In this document: positions 8,523 to 16,956 of the stretch, piece after piece
Layout: each line of letters begins with the position of its first letter
How positions within the stretch are numbered: the stretch's first letter is position 1
Origin: an uncultured Methylopila sp.
GTDB taxonomy: Bacteria > Pseudomonadota > Alphaproteobacteria > Rhizobiales > Methylopilaceae
DNA: 44,403 nt
Reading direction: 5' to 3'
Assembly (NCBI GenBank): GCA_902168115.1
Contig: CABHPB010000041.1
Span: 1-44,403 of the forward strand
Notes under the pieces: generated by a model
Databases searched by the model: none
Seen by the model: the letters and a program-made list of their open reading frames with translations, nothing else
Told to the model about the DNA's origin: nothing
Position numbers and translations under genes: made by a program

Positions 8523-9991
8523 TCCTGGACAGCTGGCTGGACGAGGCCCGCATCGCCGCGCGCAGTCTCGCGGAGGCGGCCGCGGGCGCGCTCGATCCGA
8601 CGATCCGGCTCGGCGTCACCGGTCTCTCCCGCGCCGGCAAGACCGTGTTCCTGACCGCGCTCGTCCAGGCGCTCGTCAATGGCGGGCGGCTGCCGGCCTT
8701 CCGCGCCTATGCGCAGGGGCGGGTCGCCGGGGCGCGGCTCGCGCCGCAGCCGGACGACGCCATTCCGCGCTTCGAGGTCGAGCAGCACATGCGTGCGCTC
8801 ACGGGCGCGGACCGGCGCTGGCCTGAATCGACGCGCCGCATCTCCGAGCTGCGGGTCGTCGTCGACTTCGAGGCCGCGAGCTTCTTCGGCGGCTCGCGCG
8901 CGCCGCGCCGGCTGACGCTCGACATCGTCGACTATCCGGGCGAGTGGCTGCTCGACCTCGCCTTGCTGTCGCAGGATTTTCGGCAGTGGTCGGAACGAAC
9001 GATCCGCACCTCCGACCAGCCGACGCGGGCGCCGATCGCGGCGGACTGGCGCGCGCATCTGGCGTCGCTCGACCCGCTCTCAGCCGAGGACGAGGACGCC
9101 GCCCGCACCGCCTCGGCCCTGTTCACCGGCTATCTGCGCGCCGGCCGCGACGATCGCGTCGCGCTCTCGACCCTGCCGCCCGGCCGTTTCCTGATGCCGG
9201 GCGACCTCGAGGGCAGCCCCGCGCTGACCTTCGCGCCGCTCGTCCTGCCGGGCGAGGGCGACGCCCCGTCGGGCTCGCTCTGGGCGATGATGGAGCGGCG
9301 CTACGAGGCCTATCGCAACCAGATCGTCAAACCGTTCTTCCGCGAGCATTTTTCCCGGCTCGACCGGCAGGTCGTTCTGGTCGACGCGCTGGCGGCGCTG
9401 AACGCCGGTCCCGAGGCCGTAGCCGACCTCGAGAACGCGCTGACCGACGTGCTCGCGGCCTTCCGGCACGGGCGCAATTCCTGGCTCTCGTCGCTGTTTC
9501 GGCCGCGTGTGGACCGCCTGCTGTTCGCCGCGACGAAGGCCGATCATCTGCACCACACCAGCCATGACCGGCTGGAGGCGATCCTTCACCGCCTCGTCGG
9601 CCGCGCCATCGAGCGCGCCGAGTTCGGCGGCGCCGCCGTCGACGTGGTCGCACTCGCCGCCGTGCGCGCGACGCGGGAGGCGAGCGCGCGGCGGGGCAGG
9701 GAGGAGCTTCCCGTCATCGTCGGCGTTCCCGAGAAGGGCGAGCGCTCGAACGGGCAGCTCTTCGACGGCGAGGAGGAGATCGCGGTGTTCCCCGGCGACC
9801 TACCCGCCGACCCGGAGGTCGCGCTGCGGTCCGGAGGCTATCGCGGCCGCGCCGCGAGCGAGGAGGGCGGCGACCTGCGCTTCGTGAAGTTCCGGCCGCC
9901 GCTGCTGAAGCATGGCGAGCGCCCGCCGCAGCTGCCGCATATCCGGCTCGACCGGACGCTGGAGTTCCTCATCGGGGACGCGCTGGCGTGA
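8519..9991 (+). CDS. YcjX-like P-loop NTPase (DUF463 family)
   Basis: 490 residues from ATG 8519, which overlaps the previous stop by 4 bp. The Walker A motif GLSRAGKT lies near residue 37, and LTLDIVDYPGEWLLDL is the DxPG-type switch II of the YcjX family. The typical block ANRWLSSLFRPRVDRLLFAATKADHLH is present here as NSWLSSLFRPRVDRLLFAATKADHLH. The end, FVKFRPPLLKHGERPPQLPHIRLDR, is a hallmark of the family. YcjX proteins are stress-associated GTPase-like proteins of unknown client, almost always paired with the membrane protein YcjF, as here. Length matches the family's 460-490 residues. No signal peptide. Confidence 0.93.
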   Translation: MILDSWLDEARIAARSLAEAAAGALDPTIRLGVTGLSRAGKTVFLTALVQALVNGGRLPAFRAYAQGRVAGARLAPQPDDAIPRFEVEQHMRALTGADRRWPESTRRISELRVVVDFEAASFFGGSRAPRRLTLDIVDYPGEWLLDLALLSQDFRQWSERTIRTSDQPTRAPIAADWRAHLASLDPLSAEDEDAARTASALFTGYLRAGRDDRVALSTLPPGRFLMPGDLEGSPALTFAPLVLPGEGDAPSGSLWAMMERRYEAYRNQIVKPFFREHFSRLDRQVVLVDALAALNAGPEAVADLENALTDVLAAFRHGRNSWLSSLFRPRVDRLLFAATKADHLHHTSHDRLEAILHRLVGRAIERAEFGGAAVDVVALAAVRATREASARRGREELPVIVGVPEKGERSNGQLFDGEEEIAVFPGDLPADPEVALRSGGYRGRAASEEGGDLRFVKFRPPLLKHGERPPQLPHIRLDRTLEFLIGDALA

Positions 9992-10022
9992 GACGGCTTC
10001 AACACTCCCTATCTCTCAGGCC

Positions 10023-11042
10023 ATGACCGAACAGTCCCGCAGGCCCGCCGCCTTCCGGCTCAACGATCCGAACGTCGTGCTCGGCGCGTCCGACGAGGAG
10101 ATCTCCGCGCCGCGCGGCGGGGTCGTTCTGACGCCGCAGCCAGACGCCTTCGAGACCGCGGAGCCCGCCGCCGCGCCGGTCGCCCCGCGCCGAAAAGGCC
10201 TGTCGCTCGGCGGGCTGTTCTGGAGCGCGCTCGGCGGCCTCCTCAGCCTTGCGCTCGGCCTTTGGGCGACGCGGGTCGTCGAGGACCTGTTCGCCCGCTC
10301 GGACTGGCTCGGCTGGCTCGCGCTTGGCCTTGCCGGCGTCGCCGCGCTCGCGGGCCTCGCCATCGTGCTGCGCGAGATCCGCGGGTTGCTGCGGCTCGCC
10401 CGCATCGAGGATCTTCGCACGCGCGCCGACGAGGCTCACGCCGCCGACGACGACAAGAAGGCGCGCAAGGTCGTGGCCGAGGTCGTGGCGCTCTACGCCG
10501 CGCGGCCCGAGACGGCGCGCGCCCGGGCGTCGGTCGCGCTGCACGAGAACGAGATCATCGACGGCTCGGACCGCCTGAAGATCGCCGAGCGCGAACTCCT
10601 GTCCGAGCTCGACGGCGAGGCGACGCGGGCCGTCGCCGGCGCCGCCAAGCGCGTCTCCGTCGTCACCGCCGTGTCGCCGCGGGCGCTGGTCGACCTCGCC
10701 TTCGTGCTGGTCGAATCGATGCGGCTGATCGGGCGCATCGGCGCGATCTACGGAGCGCGCCCTGGGACCCTCGGCTTCCTCAAGCTGGCGAAACACGTCG
10801 GCGCGCATCTCGCGGTGACCGGCGGCATGGGCGTCGGCGACGGGCTGATCGGGCAGGTGCTCGGCCACGGCGTCGCGGCGAAGCTGTCCGCGCGGCTGGG
10901 GGAGGGCGTGCTGAACGGCCTGCTGACCGCCCGCGTCGGTCTCGCGGCCATGGCGGTGTGCCGGCCGCTCCCCTTCGTCGAGCGCAAGCCGCCGACCGTG
11001 CGCGAGGTCGCCGGCAATTTGTTCGAGACCGGCCAGAGATAA
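10023..11042 (+). CDS. YcjF/TIGR01620 family inner-membrane protein (DUF697)
   Basis: 339 residues from ATG 10023, 31 bp after the YcjX-like gene. A disordered N-terminus (to about residue 58) precedes two membrane helices (about 60-82 and 92-112). A cytoplasmic helical region follows (ARIEDLRTRADEAHAADDDKKARKVV), then a C-terminal DUF697-like hydrophobic domain (GTLGFLKLAKHVGAHLAVTGG...GVLNGLLTARVGLAAMAVCRPLPF). The end ARVGLAAMAVCRPLPF is characteristic. Function unknown; co-occurrence with YcjX suggests the two form a membrane-associated NTPase pair in envelope stress. The stop TAA runs into the A-tract of a terminator serving the opposite strand. Confidence 0.9.
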   Translation: MTEQSRRPAAFRLNDPNVVLGASDEEISAPRGGVVLTPQPDAFETAEPAAAPVAPRRKGLSLGGLFWSALGGLLSLALGLWATRVVEDLFARSDWLGWLALGLAGVAALAGLAIVLREIRGLLRLARIEDLRTRADEAHAADDDKKARKVVAEVVALYAARPETARARASVALHENEIIDGSDRLKIAERELLSELDGEATRAVAGAAKRVSVVTAVSPRALVDLAFVLVESMRLIGRIGAIYGARPGTLGFLKLAKHVGAHLAVTGGMGVGDGLIGQVLGHGVAAKLSARLGEGVLNGLLTARVGLAAMAVCRPLPFVERKPPTVREVAGNLFETGQR

Positions 11043-11082
11043 AAAAACCGCCGGCCGCGGGGACTGCTTCCGCGCCGGCGGT
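11040..11082 (-). terminator. Intrinsic terminator, minus strand
   Basis: A GC-rich stem ACCGCCGGC (11047-11055)/GCCGGCGGT (11074-11082), extendable by four inner pairs past one bulged base, is followed on the minus strand by seven Ts (complement of 11041-11047). It would end transcripts from the carboxymuconolactone-decarboxylase-like gene, whose stop is 160 bp upstream of it. Confidence 0.75.
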
Positions 11083-11241
11083 GGACACAAGGTCTCTAGT
11101 TTTGCCGCCGTCGCGAAGAGACGGCGCCGTGGCGGCTCTTACGAGGGAGCCGTGACGCCGGATTAGCGGGATTTGTGCCAGATCGGGATGCGGCGAAGAC
11201 GCCGCGGCCGACCGCGACGCCGCAGCCGGCCGTCCGGGATC

Positions 11242-11664
11242 TCAGGCGTCGTCCTGAAGGCTCGCCTCAGCCGCCGCGACGTCGATCTCCTCGAACAGCT
11301 CTCCCGCCGCCGTCAGCGCCCGCACCGCGGCCGGGAAGCCGCCATAGACCCCCATCTGGATCAGGATCTCGATCACCTCGTCGCGGCTGATGCCGATGTT
11401 GAGCGCGCCGCGGATATGCCACTTCAGCTGCTGCTCGGCGTTGCCGAGCGCGGCGAGCGCGGCCACCGTCGCGATCTGGCGCGAGCGGCGGTCGAGCCCC
11501 GGACGGGCGTAGACGTCCCCGAAGGCGTAGTCGACGAGATGGTCGGCGAAGTCCGGCGCGATCCTGCCGAGACGCGCCACGACCTCCTCGCCGACCGCGC
11601 CATGGATCTCCCGCAGCGCCTGCCGGCCGCGGGCGCGCCGTTCGGTTTCGTCGGTGTCGCTCAC
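11242..11664 (-). CDS. Carboxymuconolactone decarboxylase family protein (PcaC-like)
   Basis: 140 residues, all-helical. The motif FGDVYARPGLDRRSRQIATVAALAALGNAEQQLKWHIRGALNIGISRDEVIEILIQMGVYGG follows the PcaC/gamma-carboxymuconolactone decarboxylase pattern, including the conserved H in KWHIRGAL. There is no CxxC pair, so it is not an AhpD-type peroxidase reductant. No other protocatechuate-pathway genes are near, so the substrate is uncertain; many family members act outside the beta-ketoadipate pathway. It is transcribed leftwards, divergent from the transglutaminase-like gene at 11805, and followed by an intrinsic terminator. Confidence 0.85.
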   Translation of the reverse strand: MSDTDETERRARGRQALREIHGAVGEEVVARLGRIAPDFADHLVDYAFGDVYARPGLDRRSRQIATVAALAALGNAEQQLKWHIRGALNIGISRDEVIEILIQMGVYGGFPAAVRALTAAGELFEEIDVAAAEASLQDDA

Positions 11665-11804
11665 ACAGTGCTCCTCGGTTCGGCGTGCGCATGGGGCGCG
11701 GCTGCCTGATATTGGGGCGCCTTCGCCGGCAACCCACGGGGCGATGCTGCGTTCACCTCGGCCATGGCGGCCGAAGGCGGCCGTTCGTCCCGCAGGCGTC
11801 GGCC

Positions 11805-12614
11805 ATGAAAATTCGCGTCGGTTTCGAAATCGTCCACACCTTTTGGCAGCCGACGCCGCTGCTCGCGATGCTCAACATCCATCCGAGCCGCGAGCGCGAC
11901 CTGCTGACGCCGGACACGATCGTCTCCGAGCCGCCCGTCCCCGTCACCGTCTATCTGGACGATTTCGGCAATCTCTGCAGCCGCATGGTCGCGCCGGCCG
12001 GCGACTTTTCCCTGCGCGCCGATGCTCTGGTCGCCGACACAGGGGAGCCCGACATCGCCGCGCCGGATGCCGAGCAGCACGCGGTCGAGGACCTGCCCGA
12101 CGCGGCCCTGATCTACTTGCTCGGCTCGCGCTATTGCGAGACCGACCGGCTCGTCGAGGAGGCTTGGCGGCTGTTCGGCGACGGGCCGACCGGCTGGGCG
12201 CGGGTCCAGGCGATCGTCGACTATGTCCACGAACGCATCGAATTCGGCTACGGCCATGCGCGTGCGACCAAATCAGCCTTCGAGGCGCATGCGGAGCGCA
12301 AGGGGGTGTGCCGCGACTTCGCGCATCTGGCGGTGACGCTGTGTCGCTGCATGAACATTCCTGCCCGCTACGCCACCGGCTATCTCGGCGACATCGGCGT
12401 GCCGAAGGATCCCGCGCCGATGGATTTCTCTGCCTGGTTCGAAGTCTATCTCGGCGGCCGCTGGCACACGTTCGACGCGCGCCACAACCATCCGCGCATC
12501 GGCCGCATCGTCATGGGCCGCGGCCGCGACGCCGCCGACGTCGCGCTCACCAATGTCTTCGGGCCGAACCAGCTGAAGAGCTTCAGCGTGTGGGCGGACG
12601 AGGTCGCCGATTAA
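11805..12614 (+). CDS. Transglutaminase-like protein with substituted catalytic His
   Basis: 269 residues from ATG 11805 (MKIRVGFEIVHTF). An N-terminal beta domain (1-130) precedes the papain-like transglutaminase core. The nucleophile is Cys169 in RKGVCRDFAHLAVTLCR, and the acid is Asp224 in WHTFDARHNHPRIGR. Where family members usually carry His (DFHAW), this protein has Ser209 (DFSAWFEVYLGG), confirmed in the DNA as TCT at 12429-12431. Spacing 169-209-224 fits the Cys-His-Asp triad, so the catalytic base is apparently missing. It may be inactive, or another His such as His221 may substitute. No signal peptide; cytoplasmic. Substrates of this bacterial group are unknown. Confidence 0.85.
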   Translation: MKIRVGFEIVHTFWQPTPLLAMLNIHPSRERDLLTPDTIVSEPPVPVTVYLDDFGNLCSRMVAPAGDFSLRADALVADTGEPDIAAPDAEQHAVEDLPDAALIYLLGSRYCETDRLVEEAWRLFGDGPTGWARVQAIVDYVHERIEFGYGHARATKSAFEAHAERKGVCRDFAHLAVTLCRCMNIPARYATGYLGDIGVPKDPAPMDFSAWFEVYLGGRWHTFDARHNHPRIGRIVMGRGRDAADVALTNVFGPNQLKSFSVWADEVAD

Positions 12615-12635
12615 GCGTTTGCCGCAAATCCGCTT
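12613..12635. promoter_or_regulatory. Palindrome before the antitoxin gene, candidate operator
   Basis: TTTGC-C-GCAAA (12618-12628) is a perfect 5-1-5 palindrome flanked by AAGCG and CGCTT arms with a two-base offset. It starts at the stop of the transglutaminase-like gene, 19 bp before the antitoxin ATG. This is where a type II antitoxin would autoregulate. Inference only. Confidence 0.3.
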
Positions 12636-12653
12636 CGAGCCGATACTGTGTGT

Positions 12654-12881
12654 ATGACCGAGCTTCTCGATCGCGCCGTCGAACGCGTCCGCGCCCTGTC
12701 GCCGGAAAAGCAGGACGAGTTTGCGCGCGTGCTCATGAGCCTCGCGAGCGAGGGCGAGGAGATCTACCGGCTGACGCCCGAGGAAGAGGCTGACCTGATC
12801 GAAGCCGAGGCCGAGATCGAGCGCGGCGAGATCGCGACCGACGCTGAGGTCGCCGCGGTGTTCTCGAAACCTCGGCCTTGA
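12654..12881 (+). CDS. Type II antitoxin-like protein partnering a broken ParE
   Basis: 75 residues from ATG 12654 (MTELLDRAVERVRALSPEKQDEFARVLMSLA); a GTG two codons upstream is less likely. The N-terminal helices and the acidic tail LTPEEEADLIEAEAEIERGEIATDAEVAAVFSKP resemble the antitoxins that in alphaproteobacteria precede ParE/RelE toxins. The acidic tail would wrap the toxin. The stop TGA overlaps the TTG start of the toxin frame (TTGA), the usual coupling. Because the toxin is interrupted, the antitoxin is now without a functional local partner, though it may neutralise related toxins elsewhere. Confidence 0.75.
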   Translation: MTELLDRAVERVRALSPEKQDEFARVLMSLASEGEEIYRLTPEEEADLIEAEAEIERGEIATDAEVAAVFSKPRP

Positions 12882-13171
12882 GGCTTCGATATACGAGCAC
12901 TGCGCTTCGCTAGATCGACGACGCACTGTCCTACGTCGCGACGCGGTCCCCGCAGGGCGCCGCCGGCCTCAGGGAGCGTATTCTCGCCGCCGTCGCGCTC
13001 GTGAGCCAGCATCCCTACGCAGCGCAGGCCACCACCCGTCCGGGAGCGCGTCGAATCGTCCTGACGCCATACCCGTACGCCATTTTCTATCGGTTCGGCG
13101 CTGATGAAATTGTCGTCACCCGCTTTCGTCACTCCGCACGCAAACCTTTGGCTCGATCCGGCGTTCCATAG
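12878..13171 (+). pseudogene. ParE-family toxin pseudogene with in-frame amber codon
   Basis: Reading from TTG 12878, which overlaps the antitoxin stop, the frame gives LRLRYTSTALR-stop-IDDALSYVATRSPQG. It then runs open to TAG 13169-13171, ending IVLTPYPYAIFYRFGADEIVVTRFRHSARKP. This is a full-length (97-codon) ParE/RelE-superfamily toxin: N-terminal helix pair, then the beta-sheet motif PYAIFYRF and the RFRHSARKP end. The only defect is TAG at codon 12 (12911-12913), where relatives carry an ordinary residue of the first helix. One base change from CAG or GAG would explain it. No good start codon follows that would rescue the domain. Sequencing error is the alternative. Confidence 0.8.
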
Positions 13172-13204
13172 GCCGTCCTCAGTCGTCGCGCAGGACCGTC
13201 GCGC

Positions 13205-13234
13205 TTGACATTCACTGCGCGCGCCTGCTTTGCA
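13205..13234 (+). promoter_or_regulatory. Possible sigma-70 promoter before fabD
   Basis: A perfect TTGACA lies at 13205-13210, with a weak -10-like TTTGCA 18 bp further on (13229-13234). It sits in the 99-bp gap between the toxin pseudogene and fabD and would leave a leader of about 30 bases. The -10 match is poor, so confidence is limited. Confidence 0.35.
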
Positions 13235-13270
13235 CGCGCCGTTTTCGCAAGGCCGGGGAGGCCTCAGCGC

Positions 13271-14230
13271 TTGAGCACAGCACTCATCTTTCCGGGACAG
13301 GGCAGCCAGCAGGTCGGCATGGGCCGCGCGCTGTCCGACAACTTCGCCGTCGCCCGCGCGGTGTTCGAGGAAGTCGACGCCGCGCTCGGCGAGAGCCTGT
13401 CGCAGACGATCTTCGAGGGCCCCGAGGACAGGCTCACTTTGACCGCCAACGCGCAGCCCGCGCTGATGGCGATGAGCCTCGCGACGCTGAAGGTCCTGCA
13501 GTCCGAGACCGGACTCGACGTCGGCCGCCACGCCGCCTTCGTGGCCGGCCATTCGCTCGGCGAATATTCGGCGCTCGCCGCCGCCGGCAGCCTCTCGGTC
13601 GCCGACGCGGCGAAGCTGCTGCGCATCCGCGGCGAGGCCATGCAAAAGGCCGTGCCGGTCGGCGAGGGCGCCATGGCGGCGCTTCTGGGCCTCGATCTCG
13701 AGGCGGCCCGCGCGGTCGCGCGAGAGGCCTCCGAGGGCGAGGTGCTCGCCGCCGCCAACGACAACGCGCCGGGCCAGGTCGTGGTCTCGGGCGCAAGGGC
13801 CGCCGTCGAGCGCGCGATCGCCGTCGCCAAGACGATGGGCGCCAAGCGCGCCGTGCTCCTGCCGGTCTCGGCGCCGTTCCATTGCGCGCTGATGCAGCCC
13901 GCCGCCGAGGCGATGCGCGAGGCGCTCGCCAGCGTGAAGATCCTGGCCCCGAAGGCGCCGCTGGTCGCGAACGTGACCGCCGGCCCGCTGAGCGAACCGG
14001 AGGCGATCCGCGCCAAGCTCGTCGAGCAGGTCACCGGCGCGGTGCGCTGGCGCGAATCGATCGCCTTCATGGCGGCCTCGGGCGTCGCGCGCTTCGTCGA
14101 GATCGGGGCCGGAAAGGTCCTGTCCGGCCTCGTCAAGCGCATCGCGCCGGAAGCGACCGGCGAGTCGGTCGGAACGCCCGACGACGTCGCCCGCCTCAAG
14201 GCCGATCCCGCCTTCGCAGGCCAGGGCTGA
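13271..14230 (+). CDS. fabD: Malonyl-CoA:ACP transacylase
   Basis: 319 residues starting at TTG 13271, with a strong GGGGAGG nine bases upstream; the fold begins immediately (LSTALIFPGQGSQQVGMG). It transfers malonyl from CoA to acyl carrier protein, the entry step of type II fatty-acid elongation. The nucleophile is Ser95 in GHSLGEYSAL, the oxyanion motif is GQGSQ, and the catalytic His lies in PVSAPFHCALM. Length is normal. It leads the fabD-fabG-acpP-fabF run and is 11 bp from fabG. Starts further upstream would add a basic, cysteine-containing extension unlike the family. Confidence 0.97.
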   Translation: MSTALIFPGQGSQQVGMGRALSDNFAVARAVFEEVDAALGESLSQTIFEGPEDRLTLTANAQPALMAMSLATLKVLQSETGLDVGRHAAFVAGHSLGEYSALAAAGSLSVADAAKLLRIRGEAMQKAVPVGEGAMAALLGLDLEAARAVAREASEGEVLAAANDNAPGQVVVSGARAAVERAIAVAKTMGAKRAVLLPVSAPFHCALMQPAAEAMREALASVKILAPKAPLVANVTAGPLSEPEAIRAKLVEQVTGAVRWRESIAFMAASGVARFVEIGAGKVLSGLVKRIAPEATGESVGTPDDVARLKADPAFAGQG

Positions 14231-14241
14231 AGGGAGCCAGA

Positions 14242-14979
14242 ATGTTCGACCTCACCGGACGCTTCGCGCTGGTCACCGGCGCGACCGGCGGCATCGGCGG
14301 CTCGATCGCCAGGGCGCTCCACGCGCAGGGCGCGAGCGTCGCCATCTCCGGCACCCGCCGCGAGGCGCTCGAGACCCTCGCCGGCGAGCTCGGCGAGCGG
14401 GTCCATGTGCTGCCGACCGACCTGAAGGACGCCGCCGCCGTCGACGCGCTCCCGGGCGCCGCCGAGAGCGCGCTGGGCGGCCTCGACATCCTCGTCCACA
14501 ACGCCGGCATCACCCGCGACAACCTCTTCATGCGCATGAAGGACGAGGAGTGGGCCGACGTCATCCAGGTCAACCTAGCCGCCGGCTTCAGGCTCTATCG
14601 CGCCGCGCTGCGGGGCATGATGAAGCGCCGCCACGGCCGCCTCATCGGCATCACCTCCGTGGTCGGCGTCACCGGCAATCCGGGGCAGGGCAACTACGCC
14701 GCCTCCAAGGCCGGACTGATCGGAATGTCGAAGTCGCTGGCCGCAGAGGTCGCGAGCCGCAACATCACCGTGAACTGCATCGCGCCGGGCTTCATCGAGA
14801 GCCCGATGACCGACGCGCTGAACGAAAAACAGCGCGAGGGCGCGCTCGCCCACATCCCCGCCGCGCGCTTCGGCGTCGGCGCGGACGTCGCCGCCGCGGC
14901 GGTCTATCTCGCGGCCGACGAGAGCGCATATGTCACCGGCCAGACGCTCCATGTGAACGGCGGAATGGCCATGATCTGA
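14242..14979 (+). CDS. fabG: 3-oxoacyl-ACP reductase
   Basis: A 245-residue short-chain dehydrogenase that reduces beta-ketoacyl-ACP with NADPH. Visible motifs are the NADP loop [31 protein letters not shown] (the FabG-specific TRDNLxxRMK), the Ser in [14 protein letters not shown], and the YAASKAG Tyr-Lys pair. The family ending [19 protein letters not shown]...[14 protein letters not shown] is also present. The ATG at 14242 has AAGGGAG seven bases upstream. The gene is 11 bp after fabD and 256 bp before acpP. Confidence 0.97.
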   Translation: MFDLTGRFALVTGATGGIGGSIARALHAQGASVAISGTRREALETLAGELGERVHVLPTDLKDAAAVDALPGAAESALGGLDILVHNAGITRDNLFMRMKDEEWADVIQVNLAAGFRLYRAALRGMMKRRHGRLIGITSVVGVTGNPGQGNYAASKAGLIGMSKSLAAEVASRNITVNCIAPGFIESPMTDALNEKQREGALAHIPAARFGVGADVAAAAVYLAADESAYVTGQTLHVNGGMAMI

Positions 14980-15235
14980 ACGGAGAATCCGACCGGGCCT
15001 CGGCGCTGGCGCCTGTCCGGTTAACATGGTACGAACCCGCCGATCCTTGGGGTCGGCGGCGTTCCAGGCGGCGACCGATCTCAGGAAAACACGGCGACGT
15101 CGTCGAAAAACGTTTGCCCGGAACGCAGAGCCCCTCCAAATAGCCCGCTCGGAGGAATCGCGGACCGGACGCCTTGTCAGGGTCGGAACGATCCGGCGAG
15201 GCGATCTTCCGAACATCTCAATCGAGGGACATGAA
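14980..15235 (+). promoter_or_regulatory. fabG-acpP intergenic region with a 7-bp hairpin
   Basis: A perfect stem CCGCCGA (15037-15043)/TCGGCGG (15053-15059) with a 9-base loop lies 37 bases or more after the fabG stop and has no following U-run. Such a structure could stabilise or partially attenuate the messenger so that acpP, needed in large amounts, is expressed separately from fabG. A dedicated acpP promoter probably lies in the rest of this 256-bp region, but I see no clear -35/-10 pair. Confidence 0.35.
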
Positions 15236-15478
15236 ATGAGCGACATTGCCGAACGGGTGAAGAAGATCGTGGTCGAGCACCTCGGCGTCGACGCCGAGAA
15301 GGTCACCGAGAACGCGAGCTTCATCGACGACCTCGGCGCCGACAGCCTCGACACCGTCGAACTCGTCATGGCGTTCGAAGAAGAGTTCGGCTGCGAGATC
15401 CCGGACGACGCCGCCGAGACGATCCTCACCGTCGGCGACGCCACCCGCTTCCTCGAGAAGAACGCCGCTCAGGGCTGA
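15236..15478 (+). CDS. acpP: Acyl carrier protein
   Basis: An 80-residue acidic carrier of growing acyl chains. The motif [18 protein letters not shown] contains Ser37, to which 4'-phosphopantetheine is attached. The N-terminus [19 protein letters not shown] and the C-terminus [13 protein letters not shown] are typical. The start is ATG 15236 with GAGGGAC upstream; an ATG at 15231 is out of frame and stops after one more codon. It is 63 bp before fabF. Confidence 0.98.
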   Translation: MSDIAERVKKIVVEHLGVDAEKVTENASFIDDLGADSLDTVELVMAFEEEFGCEIPDDAAETILTVGDATRFLEKNAAQG

Positions 15479-15541
15479 CGCCTGGGCGGCCGCGCAGGCC
15501 CGCATGTTTTCCGACGACAGTCTCAGCATCAGGACGGCCCG

Positions 15542-16804
15542 ATGAGGCGCGTCGTCGTCACGGGCCTCGGCATCGTGTGCCCGCTCGGTTCCGGCGTCGA
15601 GGCGGTGTGGAGCCGTCTCATCGCGGGCGAGAGCGGCCTGAAGCCGATCACGCAGTTCCAGGTGGACGACCTGCCGGCGCGCGTCGCTGGCATCATTCCG
15701 CGCGGCACGGGCGAGGGGGAGTACAATCCCGACCTCGCCATGGAGCCCAAGGAGCAGCGCAAGGTCGACGACTTCATCACCTTCGCTGTGGCGGCCGCCG
15801 ACGAGGCGCTCGCCGACAGCGGCTGGAAGCCCGAGACCGAGGAGGACCGCTGCGCGACCGGCGTCCTGATCGGATCGGGCATCGGCGGGCTTCCGGGCAT
15901 CGAGGAAGGCACCAACATCCTGCGCGACAAGGGTCCGCGCAGGGTCTCGCCGTTCTTCATCCCGGGCCGCCTGATCAACCTCGCCTCCGGCCACGTCTCC
16001 ATCAAGCACGGCCTCAAGGGTCCGAACCACGCGGTGGTGACGGCCTGCTCGACCGGCGCGCACGCCATCGGCGACGCGGCGCGGCTGATCATGCTCGGCG
16101 ACGCCGACGTGATGGTCGCGGGCGGAACTGAGTCGCCGGTGTGTCGCATCGCCGTCGCGGGCTTCTCGGCCTGCAAGGCGCTCTCGACCGGCTTCAACGG
16201 CGAACCTGAAAAGGCCTCGCGCCCCTACGACCGTCAGCGCGACGGCTTCGTCATGGGCGAGGGCGCCGGCGTCGTGGTGCTCGAGGACTACGAGCACGCC
16301 AAGGCGCGCGGCGCGAAGATCTACGCCGAGATCGTCGGCTACGGCATGTCGGGCGACGCCTTCCACATCACCGCCCCGGCGATGGACGGCGACGGCGCCT
16401 ATCGCTGCATGAAGGCGGCGCTGAAGCGCGCCGGCATCGACGCCAGCGAGATCGACTACATCAACGCCCACGGCACCTCCACGCCGCTCGGCGACGAGAT
16501 CGAGCTCGGCGCGGTGACGCGTCTCGTCGGCAACGCCGCCGGCAAGATCAAGATGTCCTCCACCAAGTCGGCGATCGGGCACCTGCTCGGCGCGGCCGGC
16601 GCGGTCGAGGCGATCTTCTCGATGCTCGCCATCCGCGACCAGATCGCGCCGCCGACGCGCAACCTCGACGACCCGTCGGTGGAGACCGCGCTCGACCTCG
16701 TGCCGCACAAGGCCAAGCCCGCGCAGATCGACTACGCGCTGTCGAACTCCTTCGGCTTCGGCGGCACCAACGCCTCTCTGGTCTTCAAGCGCCTCGACGC
16801 CTGA
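15542..16804 (+). CDS. fabF: Beta-ketoacyl-ACP synthase II
   Basis: A 420-residue condensing enzyme that extends acyl-ACP by malonyl-ACP decarboxylative Claisen condensation. The nucleophile is Cys169 in VVTACSTGAHAIGDA. The two active-site His are in NAHGTSTPLGD and SAIGHLLGAAG, giving the Cys-His-His triad of KAS I/II. FGFGGTNASLVF is the standard glycine-rich end. Type II rather than type I is assigned from the acpP-fabF gene order and length. It is probably co-transcribed with acpP. Confidence 0.97.
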   Translation: MRRVVVTGLGIVCPLGSGVEAVWSRLIAGESGLKPITQFQVDDLPARVAGIIPRGTGEGEYNPDLAMEPKEQRKVDDFITFAVAAADEALADSGWKPETEEDRCATGVLIGSGIGGLPGIEEGTNILRDKGPRRVSPFFIPGRLINLASGHVSIKHGLKGPNHAVVTACSTGAHAIGDAARLIMLGDADVMVAGGTESPVCRIAVAGFSACKALSTGFNGEPEKASRPYDRQRDGFVMGEGAGVVVLEDYEHAKARGAKIYAEIVGYGMSGDAFHITAPAMDGDGAYRCMKAALKRAGIDASEIDYINAHGTSTPLGDEIELGAVTRLVGNAAGKIKMSSTKSAIGHLLGAAGAVEAIFSMLAIRDQIAPPTRNLDDPSVETALDLVPHKAKPAQIDYALSNSFGFGGTNASLVFKRLDA

Positions 16805-16956
16805 CCGGCGCACAGTCGCGCGAGCGCTGCGGCTTTCGCCATAATCGCGGGTAGAGTGCGTCTGCATGCCGCCCGCGCCGAGCGCCCCGCGGCATGTGGG
16901 GGAAACGCACGGCCGGCCCAGCGGCCGGCCAGACGCGCCGAGGACGACACCCGAGC

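Noticed and set aside
12878-13171. Reading the ParE region as a shorter functional toxin starting after the amber codon
   Set aside because: No ATG, GTG or TTG soon after 12913 in that frame with a ribosome site; the N-terminal helix would be lost.
15231-15238. ATG at 15231 as the acpP start
   Set aside because: It is out of frame and meets TGA after one further codon; ATG 15236 gives the standard acyl carrier protein N-terminus.
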